From positions 744,001-808,000 of the forward strand of contig NZ_JALJEJ010000002.1 in the NCBI RefSeq assembly GCF_022953055.1: a DNA stretch of 64,000 bases, read 5' to 3'. The stretch is from Mucilaginibacter straminoryzae. GTDB lineage: Bacteria; Bacteroidota; Bacteroidia; Sphingobacteriales; Sphingobacteriaceae. This document shows, in pieces, positions 46,265 to 54,338 of this stretch. The number at the start of each line of letters is the position of its first letter. Within the stretch, counting starts at the first letter, position 1. The position numbers and the translations under genes were made by a program. The notes beneath the pieces are model-generated. The model saw only the letters and a list, made by a program, of their open reading frames with translations, had not been told where the DNA came from and searched no databases.

Positions 46265-47110
46265 TTATTTCTCTTTTTTTACTTTCACCAACCCCAGGTT
46301 CACACCTGTGATCGTTGCTTCATCGTCGTCTGTATTGGTAAATTCTATCAGTTTATCCTGTCGTTTATCTACTTTGGCAACTACCACGTTAATCAGGTCG
46401 CCAAAGCTGCGTATGCCATGCCTTTTAGTTTGCTTAGCCGTTTTTGTTTCATTCACCTGCGCAACCTGTACATTTTTCTTGCTGGTCGCAAAATCATCTG
46501 CTGTATTTACTTCAGGTTTCGCCGGGGCAAGTGGTTCATCAGGCACCACTGCTGTAGCTTGCTTTACCGGCTCGGCTGGTTGCGTTACAGCCGCCAGTTG
46601 CTGGTCCGATTGATCAGGTGTATCGTCGCGCTGTTGATCGACAGTTGTTTTCGGTTGCTGAACCTTCACTTTCGTTTCCTTAATAGCATGAGTCAGGCTT
46701 TTTGTTTTAACCGGAACGCTGTAAGCAATAGAAGCGCTCTTTGAATCTTCTGCTGCCTTGGCAACAGTTGTTTCCTGAGTTTGAATTTCCGGAGCTACCT
46801 GTTCTGTTGGCTGAGGCAACACATTTTTCAGCCCGTTTTCTTCATCCGTTTTAACACCACGATGAACATTCGTATGATTTGCTGCCTGGTACTGATCCTG
46901 TTTATTGTCTTTCACCAGGAAGTATAGCCCGAATGCGCTTACCAGCACAACCGCTGCTGCGATACGGATAACAGGCATCAATGTCCTTTTTGATTTGGCG
47001 CCACCTATTTCAACGGTAATGCCTTTCCATACCCGCTCTGATGGCTCTACCTCGAAATCGGCAAGCTTCGAACGGAATAACTGGTCTATATCTTTATCCT
47101 GCATATTCAT
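46265..47110 (-). CDS. Single-pass membrane protein, candidate anti-sigma factor
   Basis: 281 residues: N-terminal cytoplasmic part (about 1-45) with DIDQLFRSKLADFEVEPSE, one membrane helix (about 47-65, IRIAAAVVLVSAFGLYFLV) and a long low-complexity extracytoplasmic tail rich in Thr, Gln, Pro and Lys. It starts inside the end of the ECF sigma gene (17-bp overlap). Overlap, topology and position fit an anti-sigma factor, but no ASD/zinc motif is visible, so this is an inference. Confidence 0.7.
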   Translation of the reverse strand: MNMQDKDIDQLFRSKLADFEVEPSERVWKGITVEIGGAKSKRTLMPVIRIAAAVVLVSAFGLYFLVKDNKQDQYQAANHTNVHRGVKTDEENGLKNVLPQPTEQVAPEIQTQETTVAKAAEDSKSASIAYSVPVKTKSLTHAIKETKVKVQQPKTTVDQQRDDTPDQSDQQLAAVTQPAEPVKQATAVVPDEPLAPAKPEVNTADDFATSKKNVQVAQVNETKTAKQTKRHGIRSFGDLINVVVAKVDKRQDKLIEFTNTDDDEATITGVNLGLVKVKKEK

Positions 47111-47663
47111 ATTTTCTTCCTTCCATCTTAATAACCTGTTCTTTTAAAATTGCCCGCGCTCGCGAAAGCTGCGATTTTGAGGCTCCTTCTGTAATACCCA
47201 TTATGTCTGCGATTTCTTTATGCGAATAGCCTTCAATCGCATAAAGGTTAAACACCATCCGGTAGCCGGGCGAAAGTTTTTGTATCAGCGCCATCAGATC
47301 CCTGGCATCCAGGTTGGCTGTTGCACTGGCATTTACAGCTTGTTCGGGTAACTCGTCCTGCTCTACCACCTGCATCATTTTGTGGTGCTTGCGGTAATAC
47401 TCTATCGAGCTATGTACCATAATACGCCTTACCCACCCTTCGAAAGATCCCTCGCCGCGATAGTCGTTTATTTTCTGAAACACCCGCACAAAGCCATTCT
47501 GCAACATATCTTCAGCCTCCATTTTATCTACGGCGTAACGCATGCAAACACCCAGCATCTTACCCGCAAACTGCTTATAAAGCATTTCTTGTCCTTTCCG
47601 GCTTCCTGCCTTACAGTCCCTTATCAGGTCTTCGGTTGTAGGTTTATGTTTTAAAAACATCAT
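47094..47663 (-). CDS. ECF-family RNA polymerase sigma factor
   Basis: 189 residues with sigma region 2 (MRYAVDKMEAEDMLQNGFVRVFQ, in part AEDMLQNGFVRVFQ) and region 4 (YRMVFNLYAIEGYSHKEIAD, in part EGYSHKEIADIMG). It is followed by the TM protein and the barrel. Divergent from the amidohydrolase gene over a 112-bp gap. ATG at 47663. Confidence 0.93.
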   Translation of the reverse strand: MMFLKHKPTTEDLIRDCKAGSRKGQEMLYKQFAGKMLGVCMRYAVDKMEAEDMLQNGFVRVFQKINDYRGEGSFEGWVRRIMVHSSIEYYRKHHKMMQVVEQDELPEQAVNASATANLDARDLMALIQKLSPGYRMVFNLYAIEGYSHKEIADIMGITEGASKSQLSRARAILKEQVIKMEGRKYEYAG

Positions 47664-47775
47664 TTGTAAGTAAGATGAAGGCCGGCCGAAAATGGTTGCA
47701 AGGATATTTAACTTTTTTTAACTTTTTCTAAAGATAGCGCGAACTATACTTTTTACGGGGTTATATTTACGCTTG

Positions 47776-49062
47776 ATGAAAAAAATCCTGGTTATTCTTT
47801 TGAGCTTATTTGCGGCTTTTCAAGTACGAGCACAAGACAAAATTTACCTGCTGAAACCAGACCGCGTTTTCGATGGTGAGCAGATGCACCCAAATTGGGT
47901 GGTTCTGGTAAAAAGTAACCGCATTGAAGCTGCTGGTGAAGAAAGCAAAATTGCTGTACCAGCCGGTGCCGAGAAAATTGCCTTACAGGGTACCACCCTG
48001 ATGCCAGGAATGATAGAAGGCCACTCGCACTTATTCCTTCATCCTTACAATGAAGTAAGTTGGAACGACCAGGTACTGACCGAGAGCCGTGCCGAGCGTA
48101 CCGCAAGGGCCACTGCTCATGCCGCAGCGACACTGATGGCAGGCTTTACCACCGCCCGCGACTTAGGTACCGAAGGCGCCTCTTATGATGATGTGGGTTT
48201 GAAAGCTGCTATTGAAAAAGGTGTAGTCCCCGGCCCGCGTTTGTTGGTAGCCACCAAAGCGATAGTAGCTACAGGTAGCTACCAGCCAAAAAGTACGGTA
48301 ACCGAAGCCATCATCCCTAAAGGTGCAGAAGAGGCCGACGGCGTAGAGGGAGTAACACACGCTGTTAGATCGCAGATTGGTTATGGCGCAGACGTCATTA
48401 AACTTTACGCCGATTACCGTTGGGGACTAAACAAACACCCGGAACCGACCTTTAGCATTGAAGAGTTAAAAGCGGCGGTAGAAACGGCCCATAACAGCTG
48501 ACGTGAAGTGGTGGTACACTCTGCCACGACAGAAGGGATGCGACGGGCAATTATGGCCGGCGTAAATACCATAGAACACGGCGACGGCGGCACACCGGAA
48601 CTATTTAAGCTGATGAAAGAAAAAAGCATTGCCTTATGCCCCACCCTCGCTGCAACGGAATCTATACTAACCTATAAAGGCTGGAACAAGGGCTCAGGTG
48701 CTGAACCTGACGAGGTTAAACACAAGCATTATATTTTCCAGGAAGCGCTAAAAGCCGGGGTTACTATCTTAATGGGTGGGGATGTAGGCGTGTTCGCCCA
48801 CGGGGAAAACGCTAAAGAAATGCTACTGATGGTAGAATACGGCATGAAACCGATAGATGTGCTCCGCTCGGCTACGGCTGTAAATGCCAAAGTATTTGGC
48901 CTGAACGAACTGGGCCAGGTAAAGCCGGGCTTTTTAGCCGACCTGGTAGCGGTAACGGGTGACCCTTCTCAGGATATTAAAGCAGTTAAAAACGTAGAGT
49001 TAGTGATGAAAGATGGCGTATTGGTAAAGATCGATGGTATTTTAAACAGAATGGTGAAGTAA
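47776..49062 (+). pseudogene. Secreted amidohydrolase interrupted by an in-frame TGA
   Basis: Amidohydrolase superfamily, imidazolonepropionase/prolidase-like. The ATG at 47776 gives a signal peptide (LSLFAAFQVRAQ). Metal motifs: EGHSH, then the probable carboxylated Lys in DVIKLYADY. At 48499-48501 a TGA stops translation after ETAHNS; downstream in the same frame come REVVVHSATTEG (His), NTIEHGDGG (His) and GGDVGVFAHG (Asp). Homologues usually have a Gly at the TGA, so a single GGA-to-TGA change explains it. As read, the metal site is split and the product should be inactive. Sequencing error is the main alternative. Confidence 0.85.
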
Positions 49063-49080
49063 GCATTATCAGATTAAGCT

Positions 49081-49602
49081 ATGAATATTAACCTTAACCC
49101 TTTTCCGGAATTAACAACAAAACGCCTGCTGTTGCGAAAGCTGGCACCACAAGATGCAGCTGAAATTTTCAGGCTGCGTTCTAACGAACAGGTGAACGCT
49201 TACCTCGATAGAGCCAGAGCCCAAACGATTGAGGATGCCCAAAACTTCATCCAAAAGATCGAGGCAATGCTTCGTCAGCAACACGGTGTCTATTGGGCAA
49301 TCACGCTAAAGGATAACCCCTCATTAATCGGCACGATCTGTTTCTTTGGATTTGATCAGAATAATGATAGGGCAGAAATCGGTTATGAATTGCTCCCTGA
49401 ATATAATGGGAAAGGAATGATGCAGGAGGCTTTGATTGGGGTAGTTACTTATGGTTTTAATGTAATGGAGCTAAAAGCGATTGTTGCTGAAACAAAAATT
49501 GACAATGCAAGTTCGATCAAACTTTTAGAACGAAGTGGGTTTGAGGTGGATGCTTCGTTCGAAGAAAGTGACTATAGGAAATATATCTTAAAGAATAGGT
49601 GA
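49081..49602 (+). CDS. GNAT-family N-acetyltransferase (RimJ/RimL type)
   Basis: 173 residues with TKRLLLRKLAPQDAAEIFRL at the start (in part LLLRKLAPQDAAE), EIGYELLPEYNGKGMMQEAL (acetyl-CoA loop NGKGMM) and a late ASSIKLLERSGF. This is the RimJ/RimL subclass, which modifies ribosomal protein N-termini or small molecules. ATG at 49081, 18 bp after the broken amidohydrolase. Confidence 0.92.
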   Translation: MNINLNPFPELTTKRLLLRKLAPQDAAEIFRLRSNEQVNAYLDRARAQTIEDAQNFIQKIEAMLRQQHGVYWAITLKDNPSLIGTICFFGFDQNNDRAEIGYELLPEYNGKGMMQEALIGVVTYGFNVMELKAIVAETKIDNASSIKLLERSGFEVDASFEESDYRKYILKNR

Positions 49603-49603
49603 A

Positions 49604-49630
49604 ACAAAAAAGACGCGAAGTATCGCGTCT
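49604..49630 (-). terminator. Terminator-like hairpin, second copy after hemJ
   Basis: AGACGCGA / TCGCGTCT stem (49611-49630) with a T-run on the minus strand; near-identical to 49689-49708. Confidence 0.65.
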
Positions 49631-49638
49631 CTACTCAA

Positions 49639-49667
49639 ATGTCATCCTGAGCTTGTCGAAGGATCTG
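49639..49667. repeat. TGTCATCCTGAG element
   Basis: ATGTCATCCTGAGCTTGTCG then AAGGAT; same unit as 50474 and 50817. It lies between the two terminator hairpins. Confidence 0.85.
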
Positions 49668-49680
49668 TATACTATTCCTT

Positions 49681-49708
49681 AAAAAAAAAGACGCGAGGTT
49701 TCGCGTCT
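49681..49708 (-). terminator. Terminator of hemJ
   Basis: AGACGCGA GGTT TCGCGTCT hairpin followed on the minus strand by nine T residues, 32 bp after the hemJ stop. Confidence 0.85.
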
Positions 49709-49740
49709 CTACAATTCACTGGTCTCTGTTTCTAAGCCAG

Positions 49741-50286
49741 CTATTTTTTCCCTTTCAACCGGTAATACTTATAGATCTTCACCGCCGACATCAGGATCAT
49801 TGAAAAAGCAACAATGCCCAACACACCGAAGATCCAGTTAATGGCGCTTTTGAGTACCACCAGGAAAACAATAGCAAAAAGGAAAATAGTAGCTACTTCG
49901 TTCCAGATACGCAGCTGGGTGGAAGTCCACTTATAAACGCCGTTACGCATTTGCTTCATGATACGCTGACAGATGTAATGGTACACCACCAGTCCGAGCA
50001 CGAAAGTTAATTTAACGTGCATCCAGCCTTGTTTTAGCCAGGCGGGCATCAGAAAAAGCATCCAGATACCGAAGATCAGCGTCAAAAACATTGCAGGCGT
50101 AGAGATAATGTTCATCAGCTTGCGCTCCATGATCTCAAACTGATCCGACAGTACCTTTCGCTCCGTTTCCGGACGCTCCTGCGCTTCTACATGGTACACA
50201 AAAAGGCGCACAATATAGAACAGCCCCGCCATCCAACTAACGACGAAGATGATATGTAGTGCCTTTATGTAATTGTAGTATTCCAT
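49741..50286 (-). CDS. hemJ: Protoporphyrinogen oxidase HemJ-like membrane protein
   Basis: 181 residues from ATG 50286 with four or five membrane helices. It starts YNYIKALHIIFVVSWMAGLF (in part: KALHIIFVVSWMAGLFY), the HemJ pattern with conserved His in helix 1, and has WMHVKLTFVLGLVVYHY with further His. HemJ oxidises protoporphyrinogen IX using quinones and is thought to bind heme b. Last gene of the heme locus. The open frame runs upstream into a CCTC palindrome; that part is not counted. Confidence 0.9.
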   Translation of the reverse strand: MEYYNYIKALHIIFVVSWMAGLFYIVRLFVYHVEAQERPETERKVLSDQFEIMERKLMNIISTPAMFLTLIFGIWMLFLMPAWLKQGWMHVKLTFVLGLVVYHYICQRIMKQMRNGVYKWTSTQLRIWNEVATIFLFAIVFLVVLKSAINWIFGVLGIVAFSMILMSAVKIYKYYRLKGKK

Positions 50287-50300
50287 ATATTCTTTAATAG

Positions 50301-50430
50301 CATAGCGAGGAGCGTAACGAAGCAATCTTGACCTCTCCCCAGCCCTCTCCAAAGGAGAGGGAGTTTACAGCCTCCCCTTTGGGAGATTTAGAGGGGTTGA
50401 GATTGCCACGACACTTCGTGCCTCGCAATT
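50301..50430. repeat. Nested TCATTGCGAGG element, copy 1
   Basis: Outer arms GCGAGGAGCG...GAAGCAATCTTG and GAGATTGCC...CCTCGCAATT; centre holds a double CCTC palindrome. Its outer ends are slightly eroded. Confidence 0.8.
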
Positions 50431-50473
50431 AACATATTACTTATTTTGATGACCGTTTTAAGCTACGCCGAAA

Positions 50474-50502
50474 ATGTCATCCTGAGCTTGTCGAAGGATT
50501 GT
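50474..50502. repeat. TGTCATCCTGAG element in unit 1
   Basis: Identical core to 49639; followed at a fixed distance by the TGTCATTTCGAG element. Confidence 0.85.
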
Positions 50503-50547
50503 TTAATATCCCAATAATCCCTTTAACAAAAATCAATATTTTAAAGC

Positions 50548-50637
50548 TGTCATTTCGAGACGCCAACGGCGGAGAGAAATCTTCTTCACCCGACAAAGCC
50601 TAAAGAAGAAGATCTCTCACGTTCGTTCGAGATGACA
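50548..50637. repeat. TGTCATTTCGAG element, copy 1
   Basis: 90-bp imperfect palindrome with ends TGTCATTTCGAGACG and CGTTCGAGATGACA and inner arms GAAATCTTCTTC / GAAGAAGATCTC. Confidence 0.85.
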
Positions 50638-50648
50638 TAAAAACTGAA

Positions 50649-50776
50649 TGTCATTGCGAGGAGTGTAACGACGAAGCAATCTTGGCCTCTCCCCAGCCCT
50701 CTACAGAGGGGCGGGAGTTCTAAGCCCCATTGGTAGGGACTTAGATTGCCACGGCACTTTGTGTCTCGCAATGACA
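50649..50776. repeat. Nested TCATTGCGAGG element, copy 2
   Basis: Perfect outer ends TGTCATTGCGAGGAG and CTCGCAATGACA around a CCTC palindrome. Copy 3 starts 357 bp later. Confidence 0.85.
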
Positions 50777-50816
50777 ATATTACTTATTTTAATGACCGCT
50801 TTAAGCTATGCCGAAA

Positions 50817-50845
50817 ATGTCGTCCTGAGCTTGTCGAAGGATTGT
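50817..50845. repeat. TGTCATCCTGAG element in unit 2
   Basis: As in unit 1 with one change (TGTCGTCC). Confidence 0.85.
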
Positions 50846-50904
50846 TCAGTATGTTAATAATCCTTTTAACAAGATCAGGGTGCTAATAATCAATATTTCA
50901 AAAC

Positions 50905-50994
50905 TGTCATTTCGAGACGCCAACGGCGGAGAGAAATCTTCTTCATTTGACAAAGCACCGGGAAGAAGATCTCTCACGTTCGTTCGAGATGACA
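50905..50994. repeat. TGTCATTTCGAG element, copy 2
   Basis: 90 bp, ends identical to copy 1 (50548), centre diverged. Confidence 0.85.
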
Positions 50995-51005
50995 TAAAAA
51001 CTGAG

Positions 51006-51130
51006 TGTCATTGCGAGGAGTGTACCGACGAAGCAATCTTCTTACCTCCCTCCCCGCTCCAGAGGAGGGAGTTTAAAGTCCCATTTGTAGGGGCTAAGAT
51101 TGCCACAACACTTCGTGTCTCGCAATGACC
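51006..51130. repeat. Nested TCATTGCGAGG element, copy 3
   Basis: Same design as copy 2; third, partial tandem unit. Confidence 0.85.
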
Positions 51131-51139
51131 ATCCTATTG

Positions 51140-51163
51140 TTCCCCCTTCAGGGGGTTAGGGGT
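51140..51163. repeat. CCTC-type palindrome abutting the hemE stop
   Basis: TCCCCCTTCAGGGGG with a TTAGGGG tail; overlaps the first base of the hemE stop codon. Confidence 0.7.
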
Positions 51164-52188
51164 TAGTACCTGTATTCTTTTATCACCTCTACGGCGTACT
51201 TCACGTTATCAAACGGGATATCCGGCATAATACCGTGGCCAAGGTTAAAGATATAACCACTCTGGCCGCGCATGCTGTCAAACAAGCGATGGATACGCTC
51301 TTTGATCACCTTTTTATCTGCATACAAAATGTGCGGATCCAGGTTACCCTGTACCGCTATACCTTGCGGTAAACGTTTCTTCATATCGGCAAGATCAACG
51401 TTCCAGTCGATCGAAATTACATCCGGTTTAGCTTCGGCCATCAATGGCGCAAATACCGAACTTCCTTTACAGAAAGAAATCACCGGGATATCTGTACGAT
51501 TCAAATTGCTGATAATTTCAGCTATATAACGGTGCGAAAACTCTTTATAATCGTCCCACGCCAAAGCCTGCGCCCAGCTATCAAAAATCTGGACAGCATT
51601 CACGCCGGCTTCAATCTGCAGATTAAGGTATCCTGCGGTTACCTTTGCAATTTTAGCCAGTAATTGATGCGCTAGCTCTGGTTCGTTATGCAGCATTAAT
51701 TTGGTCAGCTTAAAATCGCGGGATGAACCACCTTCAACCAAATAGCTCATTACGGTAAATGGAGCACCTGCAAAACCGATTAGCGGGATTTTTCCATTTA
51801 AACGTTGTTGTATCACCTTTATCGCATCGGCAACATATTGCAATTTGTGAACCACGTCAGTATCTAAAGCATCCACATCTGCCTGGGTACGCACCGGATT
51901 GGCAAATTTAGGACCAACGCCCTGGGTAAAACTTAACTGACCGCCCATTGCTTCGCCTGTTACCAAGATGTCTGAGAACAAAATAGCTGCATCGATATCC
52001 AATAAGTCCACAGGCAGCATCGTCACATCAGCGGCAATTTCAGGGGTTTTGCACATTTCCAGAAAGGAATACTTATTCTTAATATCCCAATACTCTTTCA
52101 TAAAACGCCCCGCCTGGCGCATCATCCATACCGGCGGACGCTCTGTCTGTTCTGAAAATGCGGCTTTAGTAAATAATGAATCTTTCAT
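51163..52188 (-). CDS. hemE: Uroporphyrinogen decarboxylase
   Basis: Converts uroporphyrinogen III to coproporphyrinogen III. 341 residues with RPPVWMMRQAGR (about 17-28), FAGAPFTVMSYLVEG and NLGHGIMPDIP near the C-terminus. ATG at 52188. The 26-bp gap to the TPR gene holds a 5-bp hairpin (GGCTG/CAGCC) whose A/T-run touches the start codon; it is a weak possible attenuator. Confidence 0.97.
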   Translation of the reverse strand: MKDSLFTKAAFSEQTERPPVWMMRQAGRFMKEYWDIKNKYSFLEMCKTPEIAADVTMLPVDLLDIDAAILFSDILVTGEAMGGQLSFTQGVGPKFANPVRTQADVDALDTDVVHKLQYVADAIKVIQQRLNGKIPLIGFAGAPFTVMSYLVEGGSSRDFKLTKLMLHNEPELAHQLLAKIAKVTAGYLNLQIEAGVNAVQIFDSWAQALAWDDYKEFSHRYIAEIISNLNRTDIPVISFCKGSSVFAPLMAEAKPDVISIDWNVDLADMKKRLPQGIAVQGNLDPHILYADKKVIKERIHRLFDSMRGQSGYIFNLGHGIMPDIPFDNVKYAVEVIKEYRY

Positions 52189-52214
52189 AAAAAATGGCTG
52201 TTTTAATGCAGCCT

Positions 52215-52745
52215 TTATTTGGTTTGGTGATTTTTAAGTTCTTTATCCAGACGTTCCAATACGCTTTTCATCTTGGCAGTAGTTTTATCATAATGCTTAT
52301 GAGCAAGCACCAGGTACACCCCGGCCTTCTCATAATTATGCTGCCTGATGCTGATATTCGCTACATGGGCCAGCGCCGCTACGTGATCATTTACAGAACG
52401 TAACGGATATTGTGCCGCTACCTCGTAATGCCTTTCAGCAGCATCATAATCCTGCCGCTGCAGGTTGATACCCCCCATCATAAATTCATAAAACCCTCGG
52501 CGCTTCTTACTCAGCAAATCCGGCTTGTTGATGGTCTTTAACAATTGTTCTGCCTTGTCGTAATTCTTGTCATGAAAATGTTTAGCGGCAATCACAATCG
52601 GGCCTTCTTTAAAGTAACCCCAGATCAACAACGCCGAAAACATTAACGCGACACCCGCCAACTGATAAACCTGCTCGTACACAAAAAATGCGAGCATCAA
52701 CACAAAAATCCCTGCTATGATCAGCCTGGCCTGGTTAGTTAACAT
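52215..52745 (-). CDS. TPR-repeat membrane protein of unknown function
   Basis: 176 residues: two N-terminal membrane helices (about 8-24 and 28-44), then two or three degenerate TPR-like helix pairs (HFHDKNYDKAEQLLK, INLQRQDYDAAERHYEVA, ISIRQHNYEKAGVYL). Its start overlaps the response-regulator stop by one base, so it is translationally coupled to the two-component genes inside the heme locus. I know no assigned role. Confidence 0.85.
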   Translation of the reverse strand: MLTNQARLIIAGIFVLMLAFFVYEQVYQLAGVALMFSALLIWGYFKEGPIVIAAKHFHDKNYDKAEQLLKTINKPDLLSKKRRGFYEFMMGGINLQRQDYDAAERHYEVAAQYPLRSVNDHVAALAHVANISIRQHNYEKAGVYLVLAHKHYDKTTAKMKSVLERLDKELKNHQTK

Positions 52746-53452
52746 TAATGATGGTTAGTGTCCGTAAACTTATAACCCACACCGCGGATAGAATGGAAAT
52801 ATACCGGGTTTTTAGGATCTGGTTCGAAATACTTGCGGAACGTAAGAATAAAGTTATCTATCGTACGTGTCGACGGGTAAACGTCATAGTTCCATACGGT
52901 TTCCAGGATCTGCTCACGCGAAACAGCTTCATTACGGCGCTCGATCAGCAGCTTCAGCAGCATGGTTTCTTTTTTAGTCAGCGGGGTGATAGAACCATCT
53001 TCATTGATCAGTTCAAACGAGTTGAAATGAATAGTTTTATCGCCAATCTTATAGCTGTTAAACTCTTTCAGTTCGTCGCCTTTCAGGCTGCGCTTTACCA
53101 GGTTATTTACCCGCAAGATCAGTTCTTCCAGGTTGAAAGGTTTGGTCAGGTAGTCATCTGCACCTTTCTTTAAACCGGCAATTTTATCTTCATTGGTGTT
53201 TTTAGCCGTCAGGAACATGATCGGCACGTCAGAATTCTCTAACCGGATAGTTTCTGCTACTACAAAACCGTCAACTTCCGGCATCATCACGTCCAGGATA
53301 ATCAGGTTGAAACGCTCTTCTTTAAAAATCTGAAGCGCTTTTTTACCATTATTGGCGGTAGTTACTTTATAGCCCTCTAATTCGAGGTTTAATTTGATGG
53401 CCTCGAGCAAATGCTCTTCATCTTCGGCCAGTAAGATTCTCTTTTTTGACAT
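52745..53452 (-). CDS. OmpR/PhoB-family response regulator
   Basis: 235 residues: receiver domain with Asp54 (IILDVMMP), acidic pair at 10-12 and Lys near 104 (YLTKPF); C-terminal winged-helix DNA-binding domain (LTKKETMLLKLL and RTIDNFILTFRKYF). Encoded 15 bp after its histidine kinase. The target promoters are unknown; the hem genes around it are candidates. Confidence 0.95.
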   Translation of the reverse strand: MSKKRILLAEDEEHLLEAIKLNLELEGYKVTTANNGKKALQIFKEERFNLIILDVMMPEVDGFVVAETIRLENSDVPIMFLTAKNTNEDKIAGLKKGADDYLTKPFNLEELILRVNNLVKRSLKGDELKEFNSYKIGDKTIHFNSFELINEDGSITPLTKKETMLLKLLIERRNEAVSREQILETVWNYDVYPSTRTIDNFILTFRKYFEPDPKNPVYFHSIRGVGYKFTDTNHH

Positions 53453-53467
53453 ATGAACTTTTTTAGG

Positions 53468-54337
53468 TTATCCGAAAACAACTTCGAAAACGCTACCTGC
53501 AGGCCTGTTATCTTTTACCTGTATGCTGGCGTTGTGTTTATCCAAAACCTGTTTTACTATGTATAAACCTAATCCTGTCCCTTTTGTGTTTCGGGTATCC
53601 TCACTACCTACACGGTAAAACCGGTCGAAAATACGGTCTTTTTCCTGATCAGGTATCCCGATACCGTGATCGGCCACCATCAGGTAAACCTGACCGTCTT
53701 TTGTAAATAAGCGCACGTTAACCTCTGAGCATGGCTTGGAGTATTTAACGGCATTTTCGATCAAGTTAGTAACAACAGACGTTAATGCAAACTTATCCCC
53801 GGTTATTTCAATCTTCGGTTCAATCTCTGCATTGATCAGTTGTTGTGTAAAATCGCATTTATTGATCTGCAAACGGTTAACTACCCCGTCTACCAGTACG
53901 GAAAGATTAAAGCGTTCCTTAGGAAACGTGTATGACTGATTTTCAATTTTAGCAGCCATCAGCATATTTTCCACCATATCATTCAGCCGGTCAACATCCA
54001 GCAAACACTTACCCGTAAAATCAATGATCTGATCGTGGCTAAGCTTCCGCTTCTGGATCGTCTCCATATATAATTTAATGGAAGCCAGCGGCGATTTTAA
54101 TTCGTGCGTTACAGACAACAGGAAATTACGCTTCTGCTCCTGTAAGCGACGCTCTTTATTGATAGACTTATGCAGGCTGATAGCGCCTACAACAAGCACC
54201 AGGATAAAAACAGAGCCTTCTCCAAGAATCATCCCAAACCGCTGTGGTTGCAGCCTGCTTAGCATATATCCCCACCAGAAAAGTTCTGCCAGGGCATAGA
54301 TCATCAGGGCGTAGAAAATTACAAAAGGCTTTTTCAT
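53468..54337 (-). CDS. Sensor histidine kinase with very short periplasmic loop
   Basis: 289 residues: two membrane helices (about 7-27 and 40-57) joined by about 12 residues, then the dimerisation domain with His78 (VTHELKSPL) and the ATPase domain with NLIENAVKYS, DHGIGIP and GTGLGLYIV. No separate sensor domain, so it probably senses within the membrane or through a partner, perhaps the TPR protein. The start is 1 bp after the hemL stop. Confidence 0.95.
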   Translation of the reverse strand: MKKPFVIFYALMIYALAELFWWGYMLSRLQPQRFGMILGEGSVFILVLVVGAISLHKSINKERRLQEQKRNFLLSVTHELKSPLASIKLYMETIQKRKLSHDQIIDFTGKCLLDVDRLNDMVENMLMAAKIENQSYTFPKERFNLSVLVDGVVNRLQINKCDFTQQLINAEIEPKIEITGDKFALTSVVTNLIENAVKYSKPCSEVNVRLFTKDGQVYLMVADHGIGIPDQEKDRIFDRFYRVGSEDTRNTKGTGLGLYIVKQVLDKHNASIQVKDNRPAGSVFEVVFG

Positions 54338-54338
54338 T

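Larger units (their letters stand above)
50287..51162. other. 876-bp gap filled by repeats between hemE and hemJ
   Basis: No gene. About 2.4 degenerate tandem units of 350-357 bp, each made of three palindromic elements: TCATTGCGAGG-type with nested CCTC palindrome, TGTCATCCTGAG-type, and TGTCATTTCGAG-type. Confidence 0.8.

Noticed and set aside
48499-48501. TGA as a selenocysteine codon in the amidohydrolase
   Set aside because: No convincing bacterial SECIS hairpin follows, the expected residue is Gly rather than Cys, and no selenium genes are seen.
50301-51130. CRISPR array or insertion sequence at the heme repeats
   Set aside because: Units are about 355 bp, palindromic and contiguous, not short repeats with unique spacers; no transposase or cas gene is present.
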